A DNA stretch of 64,000 bases from Rhizomys pruinosus (Eukaryota; Chordata; Mammalia; Rodentia; Spalacidae). Below, in pieces: positions 24,470-37,103 of this stretch. The notes under the pieces were generated by a model that was not told the origin of the DNA, made no database searches, and saw only the letters and a list, made by a program, of their open reading frames with translations. Location of the stretch: positions 4,385,465 through 4,449,464 of the forward strand of contig VZQC01005070.1 of the NCBI GenBank assembly GCA_009823505.1, read 5' to 3'. The first letter of the stretch is position 1. Each line of letters begins with the position of its first letter. The position numbers were made by a program, and so were the translations under genes.

Positions 24470-25560
24470 TGTCTTAGGCCTACTTTGTCAACCTAATGAT
24501 CCCAGATGTTCCTCAGGGCAAGTTCACCTACTGAGGTTTAGTCAGCCTATCCAGAGTCCCTCACTTTATGAAGATCAGCTTTTCTTCACTCGGCTGCCAA
24601 TATTTCTTCCATTAAGATTGTGGTCTGCTGCCCATTTCTCCAGTTCCATTCTGGATTTCTGTCTGCTTGAATTTCCTTAGGTCTTGTGCAAGCTGACAGC
24701 ACTGCTGTAGGTTCACATGAGCACAGTCCCAGGATCTTGTAAGACTATTTCCATATGGTCATTCACCTCCTCTCTGTCTCTTACACCCCCTGCCCGCCCC
24801 CTCCACAGTGATTTCTGAGCTTTTGGTGATTGAAACAATATAGAGTCCTGTCCAGGGACTGATGGTCTGCAGACTCCTCATCTGTGCATTTTGACCATTT
24901 GTGATCTTTTGTACTTCTGGCCCTCTGGTGCATAAGGGAGCTTCATTAATGATAGTTGAGAGATTAATTAGTGCCCTCTTTACACCTTTCTATATTGAAG
25001 GAACCTCAGGTGTAGAGGTTGCATTGTAGATGTGTCACTTAAGCTTGGGCAATTCACAGACAATGTCTCTGTGTGGCCACTTGTGGTACATTGTAATAAA
25101 TAGTCTCTGCTGCAAAAGAAGTTTCTTTAATGAGAGGTGACTGAGAGGCTTAACTGTAATATAAGGATAAATATTTTGCACTTAGTGAGAAATTACATTA
25201 GTCTAGGGATATGAGAGCCTTGGGATTTCTACAATATCTATGACCTTGCCATCCATGTTTATTTGGATGAGGTTTCTTTTTCTCATTGAGTGGGCTTTAA
25301 GCCCAATTAAGTAGCTATTGATCGCCCCCAACATAGCACATTCATGTGGTTATTTGGTATTAAAGCTAGTGTTGGACCACTGATTGATGTTCTCCCTTAG
25401 CAGGGTGCATAGTGCTCTCCAATGCTATGAGAGCTAGCCTTGTGGCTTCCAAGTCAGTTCCAGCTTCACTGTTCCAAATCCAGTCTCCTAATTATGTCCC
25501 ATGTTCAGCAAAAGAGTCTTATCTTCAAGTTCTGGGAAACAATCAAGGGCTGCAGCTATG
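24470..25560. mobile_element. Old L1 3' region
   Basis: 'gtctctgctgcaaaagaag', 'gtgggctttaagcccaatta', 'ccactgattgatgttctccc' and 'gctatgagagctagcc' fit a decayed segment that I recognise from old rodent L1 elements. The 24470-24990 part is less certain. No frame is open. Confidence 0.5.
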
Positions 25561-25599
25561 CCCTGTGTAATTTTGGGAGTTTCTAGGACTACTCTGACC

Positions 25600-25695
25600 A
25601 ACAACTCAAAGGAAGGTTTCTCCTTTCTGACACTGTCTCTATATTATGTAGCCTTGAGCAAGTGCTTTTAACTACTGAGCCATCTCTCCAGCCCT
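25600..25695 (-). mobile_element. B3-type SINE remnant, antisense
   Basis: Ends in 'actactgagccatctctcc' followed by 'agccc', the antisense tRNA-like head; the rest is truncated. Confidence 0.65.
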
Positions 25696-27417
25696 TCCTT
25701 TTACCTCTGATCTCCACATGACGAAACTCTTCTATATATCGAAATAAAAGACTCTAGACCACTACAAATCTCCTCACTTTCAACATTCCAGAAAGGACAG
25801 TTTGAAAGGAAAAAATATATTCAACCAACCCCATAAAAATAATCTTCCTTTGACCAGGGACTTTTGCAAGTCTGAGCTGTGTTCTGAGTTTCAGAAACTG
25901 AAGTGGACATTGAAACAACAAAACATATCCCATACCTGCTTTTTACCACCCCCCTCCAACAAAATCTGATTTCTCAGAAATCACTTTCTTGCTGAGGTCT
26001 TGTCTCATATGTCAAGTTTTTGCCGGGAGCCAATTTCTATTGCCAGGTTACAAAACTCTAAAATAGCAGCTCTATTCTGCAAACACTGACGCGAGCTTAG
26101 CCATGGTGATATGAATGGCACAAGTAGAATACTCTGAACACAGCATCAGCCATTAGCTCAAATAGCTTGATTTTGCCCCATTGTTGTTCATTGCCCCCCA
26201 CACATTTGCTCTAATGCCTGTGGTGCCTTTCAGCGCTACTTAACTATAGGCTGTCCTCCAGGAAGTGTCAGACACAGACACCTCTGGTGACATGCAGACA
26301 CATGCTAGTTAGCACTGGTTTGTCACTGAGATTTTTAACTTGATACATTTAATTGATACATTATTTTTTTTTCTTATCAAAAATATACTCCTTTACCAAA
26401 AGAACACACACCCCTAAGCTATGTGGTCATGTGGAGCTGTGGATGTAATTCTAGCAGACTATTGTCTTTAGGTAGTATACTAATGAGAAAGCTGTCAGAC
26501 CCAACCTGCTGGTTACAGAACACCAATTAAAAAAAAAAAAAAAAAAGCATTATTTTTCCCAGGATGCTATTCTTAACTGGTTCTTTACATTCTTTTTGTT
26601 TGCTATTTACTTGAATTGGTACCATTACAGTTCCAGGTAATGACATGATGGATCGCAGCCTAATCAGGCAGAGTTATAAAATCTCAGGCCTGTGGTGTGT
26701 CGTCAGTAGGGCAGGAGCATCAAGCCATGTGAAATAAGGTCTTTTTTAAGACTGAATCCAAGAGCTATACAGTAGACAAGCACCAAATACCTTCCTTTTT
26801 TCAGGGTGGTAAGAAACTCTCAGGAAATGTGCTGGGGACATGTAGAAAAAGGTATACACAGGATTCTGGCTCATAACACTGGAGTTAATGAGAGACAGGC
26901 ACAGCTTAATAACAGCTATGGCTTTCCTTCTCGACTTGTCATAAGAAATTTTGGCAAAGATAGGCCCAGTACTTAGCATTCATATAATAATACTATGTAA
27001 TTTTTTCCTGAAGCAGTTCACCAATAGTGAGATTAGTGAATTTTAACAAGATCCTATCATTTTTATGAGTGTCTAATAATTTCATGACAATACATCTAAA
27101 CTCATATAAATAATAACTTTGTCAACATGTAAGCAATGATTCTTGATGTTATTGTACTGGATTTACATTGCCATTGCCCTACTATTATGAAAATGACTAT
27201 TGGCAATTTAGGTATACTCATTTAGTATTTCAAGAATCATGAATAGGGCGATCAGGTCATAATGTACAGGAAATTGATATTCATTTATAGAATCATCCAT
27301 CATCATGTTTCAAATTGTTTTCAACTGTAATTCAAACTATAAGTGTCAATACTTCTCCCTACCTGCTCAGAATCCCATTAAAAATCTGGGACAACATGGT
27401 CACAATTCATTGCAGTT

Positions 27418-27429
27418 TACACACACACA

Positions 27430-27466
<37 letters not shown>
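27418..27466 (+). repeat. (CA)n microsatellite
   Basis: About 24 CA units with one G interruption at 27430. Confidence 0.95.
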
Positions 27467-27469
<3 letters not shown>

Positions 27470-27583
27470 CAAATGGAAATTAAGAACTGTTGAATGTTGA
27501 TAGCACCTAAAACTGGACAGAAAGTAGAAAATTGTTCCATTGCCTTAACAAACATTTAGCCTCTTAAAACTATCACCATCTTT

Positions 27584-27839
27584 GGGGGCTGGAGAGATGG
27601 CCTAGCGGTTAAGAGCGCCGACCGCTCTTACAGAGGACCCGGGTTCGATCCCCAGCACCCACATGGCGGCCGAAAACTGTCTGAAACTCCAATTCAAGGA
27701 GAACTCCAGTTCCAGGGGAATCCGACACCCTCTTCTGACCTCCGCGGCATTGCACGACAAGGGTGCACAAACCTGCATGCAGACAGTACATTCATACACA
27801 TACAGAAATAAATAAAATTAAAAAAAAAATTAAAAAAAA
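27584..27839 (+). mobile_element. B2 SINE with 16-bp target duplication
   Basis: Consensus-like B2 with an intact B box and a long A-rich tail. The duplication 'aaaactatcaccatct' lies at 27566-27581 and 27840-27855. Confidence 0.96.
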
Positions 27840-28435
27840 AAAACTATCACCATCTAACATCTCTCAGTTTCTGCAGGGCAGAAGTCCATTCATGTCTGCT
27901 AAGGTCCTGCTGAGAGTCTCACAAGACAGAAATCTAAGTCTAAAAAGTTGTGTTCCCATTAGAAGCTCTAGGTGAGCATACATTTGCTGATCATTTGGTT
28001 CTCATCAGAATTCAGTCCCATGCATGTGTATAACTAAGTCTGAGATTTCTATTGGCTGTGGACTGAGGACATTTCTGGGTTTTAGAAGGCCCTGGTGAGT
28101 CCTTGGTTATTGGGCTTTTTTATTAATCTCCAAAGCCCATACCAGTAAATTGAGTTACTTTCTTGCAACAGTTTTCCTAACACCATCTAATACGTGATCA
28201 CATTGGCCCACCACTGCATCCTAAGTCCAAGCAAATCATCATTCATTCTCTGCAAAGTTCCAGATGACCTGTTTGCTTGAAGTAGTGGGAGGAAATAGAC
28301 TCATCACAGAAACCCGAACACTGCCCACCATACAAAGTATTATATTCTCATTTTAAAATCATTGTTACATTATCCATAATATTGTTAGTTATACTGAAGA
28401 ATTCCAACTTTCATACACTTTAATTTTTAATTTTA

Positions 28436-28662
28436 TTTATTTTTTATGTGTATGAATGTACTGTCTGCATGTAGGTTTGTGCACCCGTGTCGTGCAATGC
28501 AGCAGAGGTCAGAAGAGGGTGTCGGATTCCTCTGGAACTGGAGTTCTCCTAGAATTTGAGTTGGAGATGGTTCTCAGCCACCATGTGGTTGCTGGGGATC
28601 GAACCCGGGTCCTCTGCAAGAGCAATTGGTGCTTTTAACTGCTAGGCTATCTCTCCAGCCCT
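28436..28662 (-). mobile_element. B2 SINE, antisense
   Basis: Reverse B2 ('gaatgtactgtctgcatg', 'ggatcgaacccgggtcctct', 'gctatctctccagccc'). A 13-bp target duplication, 'atacactttaatt' versus 'atatactttaatt', with one mismatch, flanks it. Confidence 0.95.
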
Positions 28663-29288
28663 ATATACTTTAATTATTATATGGTTTCTAACTCTTTTGC
28701 TTTATCAAGATCATATAATCCTCAGATGTTTTCCTCCCCAAACCAAGTTTCCCTGCAGTTCTTTCTTTATCATCCACAGTAGGAAATATGTGCTCTGGGA
28801 CTAAGTGTTTGAAAATCAAGTCACAAAGCTATTTCAAATAGACTGAGATGTCATTCTGGGAAAGGACTATTTCTAATTAATAATTTCTTGATGGAATATC
28901 AAGTTGAGAGAAATTCTTTGCCATCCACATCCTGCTAAAAATCATACTTTACACAACAGAGACATGTTACTGAAGACTTGTACATTTTATAAAACTTTGC
29001 TGTAACACAAACTAACTCTGTATGGAAATCTATTTATCAGCCTATGACTGTGTTATATTCCTGGTGATGCAATCTCTTAAAGAAATCGCAAAGACACAGT
29101 AAACTATTCTAAAAATCTGATCAGCAACTAACAAACAATAACTTCTAGACCAAAATTACAAGCCTACCACAGTTTGAACAAAAAGCAACCAAAGGAAATA
29201 TGCTGGTATGGAATAAACACCTACTGCAACTCCTTGATTTGAAAAACTCAGGGAAAAGTCCTGGCATGGTGCTTCCTTTTCATTTTTT

Positions 29289-29462
29289 TTTTTTAATTTT
29301 TAATTTTTTTTTTTTTTTGTCTTTTTCGAGACAAGTAGCCTGTAGCCCCAGCTGTCCTGGAACTCACTCTGTAGACCAGGCTGGCCTTGAACTCATGAAG
29401 ATCTGCCTGCCTCTCTCTCCCCTGAGCGCTAGGATGAAAGGCGTGTGCCACCACACCCGGCT
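29289..29462 (-). mobile_element. B1 SINE, antisense
   Basis: Long T tail, then 'ctgtagccccagctgtcctg', 'gtagaccaggctggccttg', 'caccacacccggc'. Full length. Confidence 0.93.
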
Positions 29463-29599
29463 TTTTTTTTTTCATTTTCATTTTAATAGAGTTATATCTT
29501 CAGGAAGGGTGTGAGCAGAGTTGATGACAATGCATCCAAGCTAGGTCAAGACATAGTCAGTGGAAAATGTTGAGTAAGGAGACATTGAAAGGAAACCAA

Positions 29600-29640
29600 A
29601 AGAACAAAACAAAACAAAACAAAACAAAGCAAAACAAAAC
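29600..29640 (+). repeat. (AAAAC)n simple repeat
   Basis: Eight or so CAAAA units, one with a G substitution, followed by CA-rich sequence. Confidence 0.85.
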
Positions 29641-30126
29641 ACACACATACACAAAAACACGACTTGGTAAAGTATTGAGTTTGAGGAAAGCATGGCTTTT
29701 GTATTATGTGCTGGGCCAGTTGGACTGAAAAGCAGAGGAGAAAGCTACTACTTATAGGATTCAGCTATGATTGTTTGAATTATTGTTCTCTATACAAAAT
29801 TAATGGGATCTGTTGAAACTGAGTGTAAATACATGCAACCCATGGTTCTGCCATCCTTAATACTCTCCATTTGTGCAAAATATGCACAGTAGGTCCTGTG
29901 TTAGGCCTTTGTGAAATGAAGATCTGCTTCTTCAAAATGGTTGCATGACTAGTAAAATAAAAACTTACACACATATGTTTGCTAATTTCTCAAAGATTAT
30001 TAAACATATCCCACTTCATTAGTTTTCTGTTTTGTGACGAGAAGTTATTCCAAACTCTAACTGGTTTTCTTCTGCAGGATGAGTGTCCTGGAAAAGTTAT
30101 TTTTAAGGATTCTGCTGCTGTGATAA

Positions 30127-30452
30127 CCAACTATGATGGTTAAATGAGGAATGCCCTCTCGCCCCATTAGCACTGTTTGGGGAGGTTATGTAACTTTTAG
30201 GAGATGCAGTCTTGCTGGAGGAACTATGCCCTGAGGGTAAAATTTGAAGAATTACAGATTTGCCTCACTTCCTATATTCTATTTCCACTTCCTGCATGTG
30301 GATGGAAATGTATTAGCTGTCTGCCTGCATGACTTCCCAGCCATCACAGACTCTCCCTCTGGAACCATAGCAAAAATAAGCTCTTTCTGCTATAATTGAC
30401 TTTAGGTCATGATATTTTGTCATAGCAGCAGAAAAGTCACAAGGAACAAACT
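30127..30452 (+). mobile_element. Old MaLR solo LTR, sense
   Basis: 'gcactgtttggggaggttat', 'ttgctggaggaac', 'ctctggaaccatagc' and 'tttgtcatagcagcagaaaa' follow the same LTR type as 51191-51569 but are more diverged. No internal sequence is attached, so it is solo. Confidence 0.7.
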
Positions 30453-32289
30453 TTATAAATTTCATCTTTATGTGACATATAAATAATATTATTATTGAGC
30501 AAAATTTCTTAGGGAAATATGTATAGACATATATTCATGGCCTTTTTATATTGATGATTATGATCAATATTTATTTATGTTTCATAATCACCATAGACTT
30601 AAAATGTAAACACTTGAGGTTTATATTTAATTTCTTTACATATTTTAATATAATCTAGATCTCAAAAGGCCCATTTTCTCTCTGGGTAGGTATATTTACC
30701 TCCAAATCAAATTCTGACATATGGGCCACCTTCCACTGTGTCTTCGTAGATAACATGAATATGGTAACAGATACTATCTATTGGGCTAAAATTGGTACCA
30801 GCACCTTTTTTCATCAAGTTTTGAAACCTTAACTTGACCTTAAAGAGTGAAGAATGAATACTTTAAAAAATAGTAATGATGTGGGCCCGGGGTTACTTGC
30901 AGGTGAAAAGTCCACGACACTGAAGGAGATACCTGTTTTCCAATTTCATTTACATGATTAAAGGGAAATTTTGTCTTACATAAAATTTTTAGATAAATGG
31001 TTACAGTGTATGTTCTTGGTGATTATTTATAATGTTAACCTTTATTTTTCTCAACACATTCAAATACTAATCTAACTGGATAAAATACAAAGTCATGTTA
31101 TCTGAAAATTAAGATTAATATAAATTAATTCAGTTCAGAGCACAGGCATTAGAAAAAATTTTCAGACAATCTAATCCTTCTTATCACCATCTTCTGAAAG
31201 TAACAGGCTTTTGACCTATTTTTACAACTCCATTTTCAAAATTATTTTCATGTACAATGAGTCAAAATGTATCTTTATATTATATCCCCATATTATGAAT
31301 TCTAAAATAACTTTCTTCATAAGAAAACACTAATGGTGTTTTAAAGCTTCTCCCTTGAAGTTGTCTTTTCTCCTGCTTAGGCATCTTAATCATCTTAATC
31401 CCTTTCTTAAGATGTCTTCATCATTCTTTCTTGCGCTGGACCAGGGAGTTAGACAAAGCAGTTGAGGTCTCAGTCTTTGGAGTTAGTCACATTGAGCTCT
31501 GAAATCCCTTTCTGTCCCATGATCAAATGTGTTTGGATCACACTGTAGTTTTACCTCTCTAAGACTTAATTTCTTCCAGAGCTTCTATGACCTTATGTAA
31601 TGAACTCAGAGTATTTATTCTCTCCAATGCTGTCTGTTTCATCTGGACTAGGATATTAACCATTTTTGAGTCTTTACACCTTCATCTGTAATGAAGCCTC
31701 TCTGAAGGATTAGTAAAATTAGTCATTATAAAACACCCATAAAGAATTCCTGGAACATAAAATTAACATAATAAAAATGCAAGTTAGTCTTTCTGACCTC
31801 CTTCTGACTTAATCATTTTTGCCTATTTCCCTGTCTTTGCTTAAACCATCAAAGTAAAATTAAATAAAACTCAAGGATTTCACATGCTAAGGCAAAATCT
31901 AAAGTCTTAACCATTTATTTGGAAACTATAAACCCAAAATGGAGATTGTGAGGTGACAAAATGCATGAATTGTGGTAATCTGATATTTGCCCACCCTCAA
32001 TTTCTCCAGAATGAACTGAAGAAATGCAAGAAATCCTGCAACCAAGGATTTTGCTTGCTTTGTGGAATTCACTAGAATAGTCACCATGGAAGAAACCTGT
32101 CTGCAAGCTGGATGCAAAGTATAAATAGAGATTGTGTCCACTATGGCTTCCTGTTTCTTACTGCTCATCCATTCCAAGGCTGCTTCATGTCTGCTTCTCT
32201 GCTGCTTAGAATCCCAGGCATTGAGACACAGTGTGGTTAAAGAATTACAGTAATTAGGAAAGTTTTAGTCTTTGACAGGGCCAATTAAG
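30453..32289. other. AT-rich intergenic sequence, no gene seen
   Basis: No SINE, LTR or coding frame that I can recognise. Short frames near 31915-32177 on the minus strand have no domain or splice support. Confidence 0.6.
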
Positions 32290-32300
32290 ATGGACTATGA

Positions 32301-32469
32301 TAGCTGGGCATGGTGGCGCACGCCTTTAATCTTAGCACTTGGGAGGCAGAGGCAGTCCGATCTTTGAGTGAGTTCAAGGCCAGCCTGGTCTACAGAGCAA
32401 ATTCCAGGACAGCTGGGGCTACAGGGAGACCTGGTCTCAAAAATACCAAAAAAAAAAAAAAAAAAAAAA
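32301..32469 (+). mobile_element. B1 SINE with target duplication
   Basis: 'agctgggcatggtggcgcac' at the head and 'ggggctacagggagacc' near the end, then an A tail. Flanked by 'atggactatga' at 32290-32300 and 32470-32480. Confidence 0.96.
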
Positions 32470-32545
32470 ATGGACTATGATGAGCTAGCTATAGGTCTAT
32501 AGGTCAAGATCAGTAGTGGAGTTTCTCTAGCACACAAGGCCTTCA

Positions 32546-32766
32546 TTTATTTTTTCAGATTCACTTTTATTATTTTTAATTATGCTTATGTGTGTGTCTG
32601 TATCAGGGTATGTGTACCTAAGGAGAGGTACCCAGGGAGTGCAGAAGCACTGCATAACCTGGAGCTAGAGACCGCTCTAAGCATCCTTTCATGGGTGCTA
32701 GGAACCAGAGTTGGGTCTTCTGAAGTATACTACATGCGCCAACCCCCTGAGCCCTCTCTCCAGCCA
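32546..32766 (-). mobile_element. B3-type SINE, antisense, old
   Basis: 'tatgtgtgtgtctgtatcag', 'gggtgctaggaaccagagt' and 'tgagccctctctccagccac' on the reverse pattern. Heavily diverged. Confidence 0.7.
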
Positions 32767-33005
32767 CCAATGCCAGGATTTCAGTCCATAGAACATGTGA
32801 AAACAAAGAAAACAAGGTTATAGCAGGGTTAGCAGACATTCCAAGTCAGCCTGACCTGTGAAGCAAGAAATGATCTCAACACAATCACCAGCAGTGTTCA
32901 AAAAGCAAAGAAGAGTGAAGAAATCTGAGACACTATGATCGAGTGCTCTAATACAATCACATTGCTTTGTGAATTATCAGAAAACAAATGAGCAGCCAAA
33001 CATGA

Positions 33006-33160
33006 TTTTTTTTTTCTTGTCTTTTCAAGACAGGGTCTCCCTGTAGCCCCAGCTCTCCTGGAACTCACTCTGTAGACCAGGCTGGCCTTGAACTCAAAGA
33101 TCCGCCTGCCTCTGCCTCCTGAGTGCTAGGATTAAAAAGGCGTGTGCCACCATGCCCAGC
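33006..33160 (-). mobile_element. B1 SINE, antisense
   Basis: T tail, 'caagacagggtctccctgta', 'gtagaccaggctggccttg', 'gtgccaccatgcccagc'. Confidence 0.94.
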
Positions 33161-33257
33161 TTTTTGTTTTGTTTTGTTTTCTTCATTTTTGTATATAAAC
33201 ACTGGACCTTGTATGACTTTTTTAAGTACAATGACTTTTCAAAATATGTTCAAACCA

Positions 33258-33495
33258 TGGGGTGCTGGAGAGATGGCTCAGTGGTTGAGAGCACCTGCTG
33301 CTATTGTAGAGGACCCAAGTTTTACTCCTAAACCCCATATAACAGCTAAGAACCTTCCTTAACGCCAGTCCCAGGGGATCCAGTGCCCTCTTCTAGCTTC
33401 TGCGGGCACTTCAGAACTTGGCTACACTTAAATCCATTCAGGCAAAAACACTTATACACAAAAAAGAGAATTATAAATGAATAAAATATAATAAC
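33258..33495 (+). mobile_element. B3-type SINE, sense
   Basis: 'gtgctggagagatggctcag', then 'gttgagagcacctgctgc' and 'tgccctcttctagcttctgc', ending in an AATAAAAT tail. The overlapping 79-codon frame (33123-33362) translates SINE sequence. Confidence 0.8.
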
Positions 33496-33582
33496 ACCAT
33501 AGGATTTTTCTCAGTGTTGTTAGTTTACTACCTTGTCTAATTATTTTTTTGTGATAGTACATAATAATTACTAAATCAGTCT

Positions 33583-33765
33583 TGGGCTGAGGAGATTGCT
33601 TAGTGGAAAATGTACCTGCTCCCAAGCATGAAGACTTGGGCTAGTTCCCATGGGAGCCAGCTGATAGAAGGGATGAAATTACTCCTACACATTCTTCTTG
33701 GACCTCTGCATAAGAGCCCTGAGGATGCATAAACCCCAATAAGCAAATAAATGCAACTTTAACAA
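33583..33765 (+). mobile_element. Old tRNA-derived SINE (B2/B3 group), sense
   Basis: 'gggctgaggagattgctta', 'ccaagcatgaagacttgg' and 'tcttggacctctgcat' fit a diverged tRNA-derived SINE; the tail is 'agcaaataaatgc'. Confidence 0.6.
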
Positions 33766-34053
33766 ATTTACTGTTTAATCAGTCTACAAGTGAGAGAGCA
33801 GGATCTCCACTGACACCTTCCATGCATGGGCAGGCAATCTGCTGCCTGTTGCTTCCACATTGTTTCTATTCATGCTCTTTACCCACTTGAATTCATTTAT
33901 TCATGAAGATCTTCTAAAATCTGCACTAATTTTATTTTTACAGTAGAACAGCTTTATAATATTTTACATTGTTTAACTTAAGCAATTCCCTACCTGTAAT
34001 TTTTTTCTTATAGACAAACTATTAATTATGACTATCTCATATTCTTTCTCAAA

Positions 34054-34058
<5 letters not shown>

Positions 34059-34085
<27 letters not shown>
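34059..34085 (+). repeat. (TA)n microsatellite
   Basis: About 13 TA units. Confidence 0.9.
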
Positions 34086-34254
34086 CTGTATTTCTATCTA
34101 TAGGTGTAGACACAAATCCAACACTGTCCTTAATAACTCATTACAATATCACCTTTTCCATGAAGCCCAATCTCACCTACATACAAAAAAAGTGCTTTTA
34201 GTTCTTTTTGCAGGAAAAGTTTTGTGATCAGTAGTCTGTGCCTTTAGAGTGATG

Positions 34255-35180
34255 GAAAAGTCTTGTTATTCCTTGGGTCTGAGTCCTTTAACTTCCTTCT
34301 TTCACCTGCTCCAGGCCTATCTTCTAAGGTGCTGCCTAATATTGACTTATATTCAGGTCCAAAGTGTCAAATGCTTCCCCAAATGCCTTTCAGTGTGGGT
34401 TCATCCAGTACATCCTGGTTAACCTCAAGAGTCTCACCCCCCCCTCCCAAATAGCAATTTTTGCCAAAAGTTTCTGAGGTAAAGATGGGGTCTCTTCCCC
34501 ACTTCACCATGTCTATGCTGGAATTTTGTTTGGTTTCAGCTTACATGGGACTTGTGCATGATGTCATCATTGCTCTGAGTTCATATGGGGGCCTGAATAG
34601 CTCTGGTGAACTGTTTCCTTGTGGTCATCCAGTATCTCTGTCTCTCACAATCTTTCCACCCCAACCTGTGCATGAACCCTGAGCCTTGGGAGGCAGAGGT
34701 TTGATACAGGTATTCTATTCAGGGATAAATAAGCACTCTGAATTTCTTATTCTCTGTACATTGGTTAGTTGTGGTTTTCTGTGTTAATCAGCATGTGTTG
34801 CATAAGGAAGCTTCTCTGCTGTGATTTGATAGATCCAATAAACTATGGGTATAACAAAAGGCAATAGGAGTCAAATAATCATATTAGGCTCTCCACTATG
34901 GCCCAAGACCTATCTAGCCTTAGGTTCCGAGGGTTGATATCAGTCTCAGGTATGGGCTCTATTCTAAATCCATGTAGAATATGGTTGGTTACTCATATAA
35001 AATTGTGCCACCATTGCACCAGTCCAATCTTGCCAGAATAATTACTTTAGACTTCAGGATTCATAGCTGGCTGAGGTTGATGAATAGTTTTCTCTTCATT
35101 TAGCATTGCATAGCATCCTCCAGCACTAAGAAAGCTAGACAGTAGAGAGGAAGCTTTGGAGTCAGTGCCACATTGATTTT
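34255..35180. mobile_element. Old L1-derived segment
   Basis: 'gacttgtgcatgatg', 'gaactgtttccttgtggtca', 'tgtgttaatcagcatg', 'aggaagcttctctgctg' and 'gccaccattgcacc' follow a long segment I recognise from old rodent L1 elements. The two plus-strand frames here (34263-34454, 34461-34682) have no domain support and are explained by this repeat. Strand not assigned. Confidence 0.55.
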
Positions 35181-35506
35181 TCCTTCTTTGTTCTACAACT
35201 CTGTATATAGTTCGAAAAGCAAACCTTTCTTCTTATGTGCCTATTTATCTATTTATACCATGTAACTAGCTCACAGCTTAATGAATATCAATCTATTGAA
35301 TAGTATAAGATTTTAGATTTTTACAATAAACTTTGTAAACACTCAAGTCATTTTATTATATTCCTTATACTTTCTTCAGATCTACTATATACAAATGTAC
35401 TATAATAGAAAGAGTGCAGTCACACTGTGTTAATTCTTAGGGCCATCTTTGATAAACTGTGTGTGGTTTCAGCTAGTAATATAATCTCATAAACCCATTT
35501 ATTCTT

Positions 35507-35721
35507 TTTTTTTTTTTTTTTTTTTACTCTGATTTTTAAATTATTATTATTTGTTTATTTTTAAGGGATTCTACATTATAATAAGACAGTTTTTTTGGTC
35601 TCCCTGTAGCACAGCTGTCCTGGACCTCATTCTGTAGACCAGGCTGGCCTTGAACTCACAAAGATCTGCCTGCCTCTGCCTCTCAAGTGCTAGGATTAAA
35701 GGCCTGTGCCACCGTGCCAGG
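35507..35721 (-). mobile_element. B1 SINE, antisense, with 15-bp target duplication and extended tail
   Basis: B1 body at about 35592-35721 with a 5' T-run and an AT-rich insert inside the tail region. 'aacccatttattctt' flanks the whole (35492-35506 and 35722-35736), so the AT-rich insert belongs to the transposed unit or entered its tail later. Confidence 0.9.
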
Positions 35722-35739
35722 AACCCATTTATTCTTAAT

Positions 35740-36990
35740 TAGTTGGATGAAGAGAAGTATTCATAAATTTGCTATGACAAGAGGATTTTGCCAGTATTTT
35801 ATAAGAATATATGTCAAATATTTCTCTAAAATAATAAAGAAACAAAATATAAAGACTATGAGAACTTATATTTCTTTGTGTTTTGCATATATGGTTTAAA
35901 GTTTTGGGCCCTAAGCTACAATGGAGTATTATGTAATTGGCTCACAATAGTGTTTAAAATTCTAATATGTTGCTTTCTGTATAATTTTGAGTCCAGTAAC
36001 TTAGAAAAACTTTTAGGATTAACTGTTCTTAAATGTATTAATTTACTTGTCTACTTTGAAGTTAGGTTATTTCCATGTCTTATAGAAAGGTAGGAGATTT
36101 CTAAGGCTAACTAAATACTAGCTACTTAAATACTTTCATGTGTTACTAAACCTTAGAGAGAAGAAAGCAAAGCCAACTTTGAAAACAGGAACATTCAATA
36201 AATATATCTTTGAATAACCAACGTTATTACAAATAGAGGAATAAGTTTTGTGAATATTAATACCTAATGCAATTCAATCTTGCCAGGATTTCAAGTTCAC
36301 TCTAACATTTCAGCAAATTGCCCCACACTGATTTGGCAGAGTAACACTTCTTAAAGCCCCAAATAACAGGGAAAATTGAGAGTATTAAGTTCTTAAGAAA
36401 GACATTCTTCTGTCTTTCCTCCATTTACATACAAAAAAATGAAAAGAATGTGGATTTGCATCTGAATAAAATGAAAGTAGTATGACTGTCTGAGAAATAA
36501 AGTCTGAGGTCCAAGGTCCCCTCCAACATGGCAAAAGGAACACAGAACAAAGCAACCATAACATACAGAGCAGAGTTTACTTTTGCAAAAGGGTACATTA
36601 TGTGGTACATTATGTGGATCTAGCAAGCACATAGTTTGATGGGTTTTTATTCCTAACCCAAGAGTCCTGTGGCTTTTTCACCTTGGCAGGGGTCTGGCCT
36701 CACAGTCATTCTTGGTGAGCCAGTTTAAAAGTATCGGTACAAAGGACCAGTGAAAAGTTAGCCAGGTCAGGAAAGCATCTGGGCTTTTCCTTAAACAAAA
36801 GTCTTACAGGGTATATGTTGGGATTAAAGGATTAGAAAACCTTATCATAAATCAAGAATTACAAGGACTTAAAGAAAAGACAATTTGACATTCGATGTTT
36901 CAAAAAAGTGCCAGGAAGTTTATGTTTTTGTTTTTTGGGTTTTTTTCAAATAAAAATATCTAGAGCTATTTGGTTTAACCTGAAGTACAG
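35740..36990. other. Intergenic sequence without recognisable elements
   Basis: AT-rich. Small frames at 35878-36093 and 36393-36632 lack support. The stretch 36450-36800 contains an AATAAAG and mixed-composition DNA that could be an old LTR, but I cannot place it. Confidence 0.45.
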
Positions 36991-36993
36991 ATT

Positions 36994-36995
<2 letters not shown>

Positions 36996-37039
<44 letters not shown>
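36996..37039 (+). repeat. (AC)n microsatellite
   Basis: About 22 uninterrupted AC units. Confidence 0.96.
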
Positions 37040-37041
<2 letters not shown>

Positions 37042-37103
37042 AAATCCACTGAATAAATACCCTTTTGAAGAGCATACCTGTTCAATTAAAAAAATACCAA
37101 TCA

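Larger units (their letters stand above)
16851..27965. repeat. Copy 2 of the duplicated locus: the credible version
   Basis: Repeats in this copy match their consensus and keep exact target duplications, unlike those in copy 1. The right edge continues without a break into unique sequence at about 27966. It contains some suspected deletions relative to copy 1 (for example around 18100-18200), so it too may be imperfect. Confidence 0.8.

Noticed and set aside
3399..27965. Genuine recent tandem segmental duplication
   Set aside because: The mosaic of perfect identity and dense insertions, the N at the junction and damaged simple repeats fit assembly error better. Not excluded without reads.
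34263..34682. Two adjacent plus-strand frames resembling a small gene
   Set aside because: The sequence follows an old L1-type segment and has no domain, signal peptide or splice sites that I can support.
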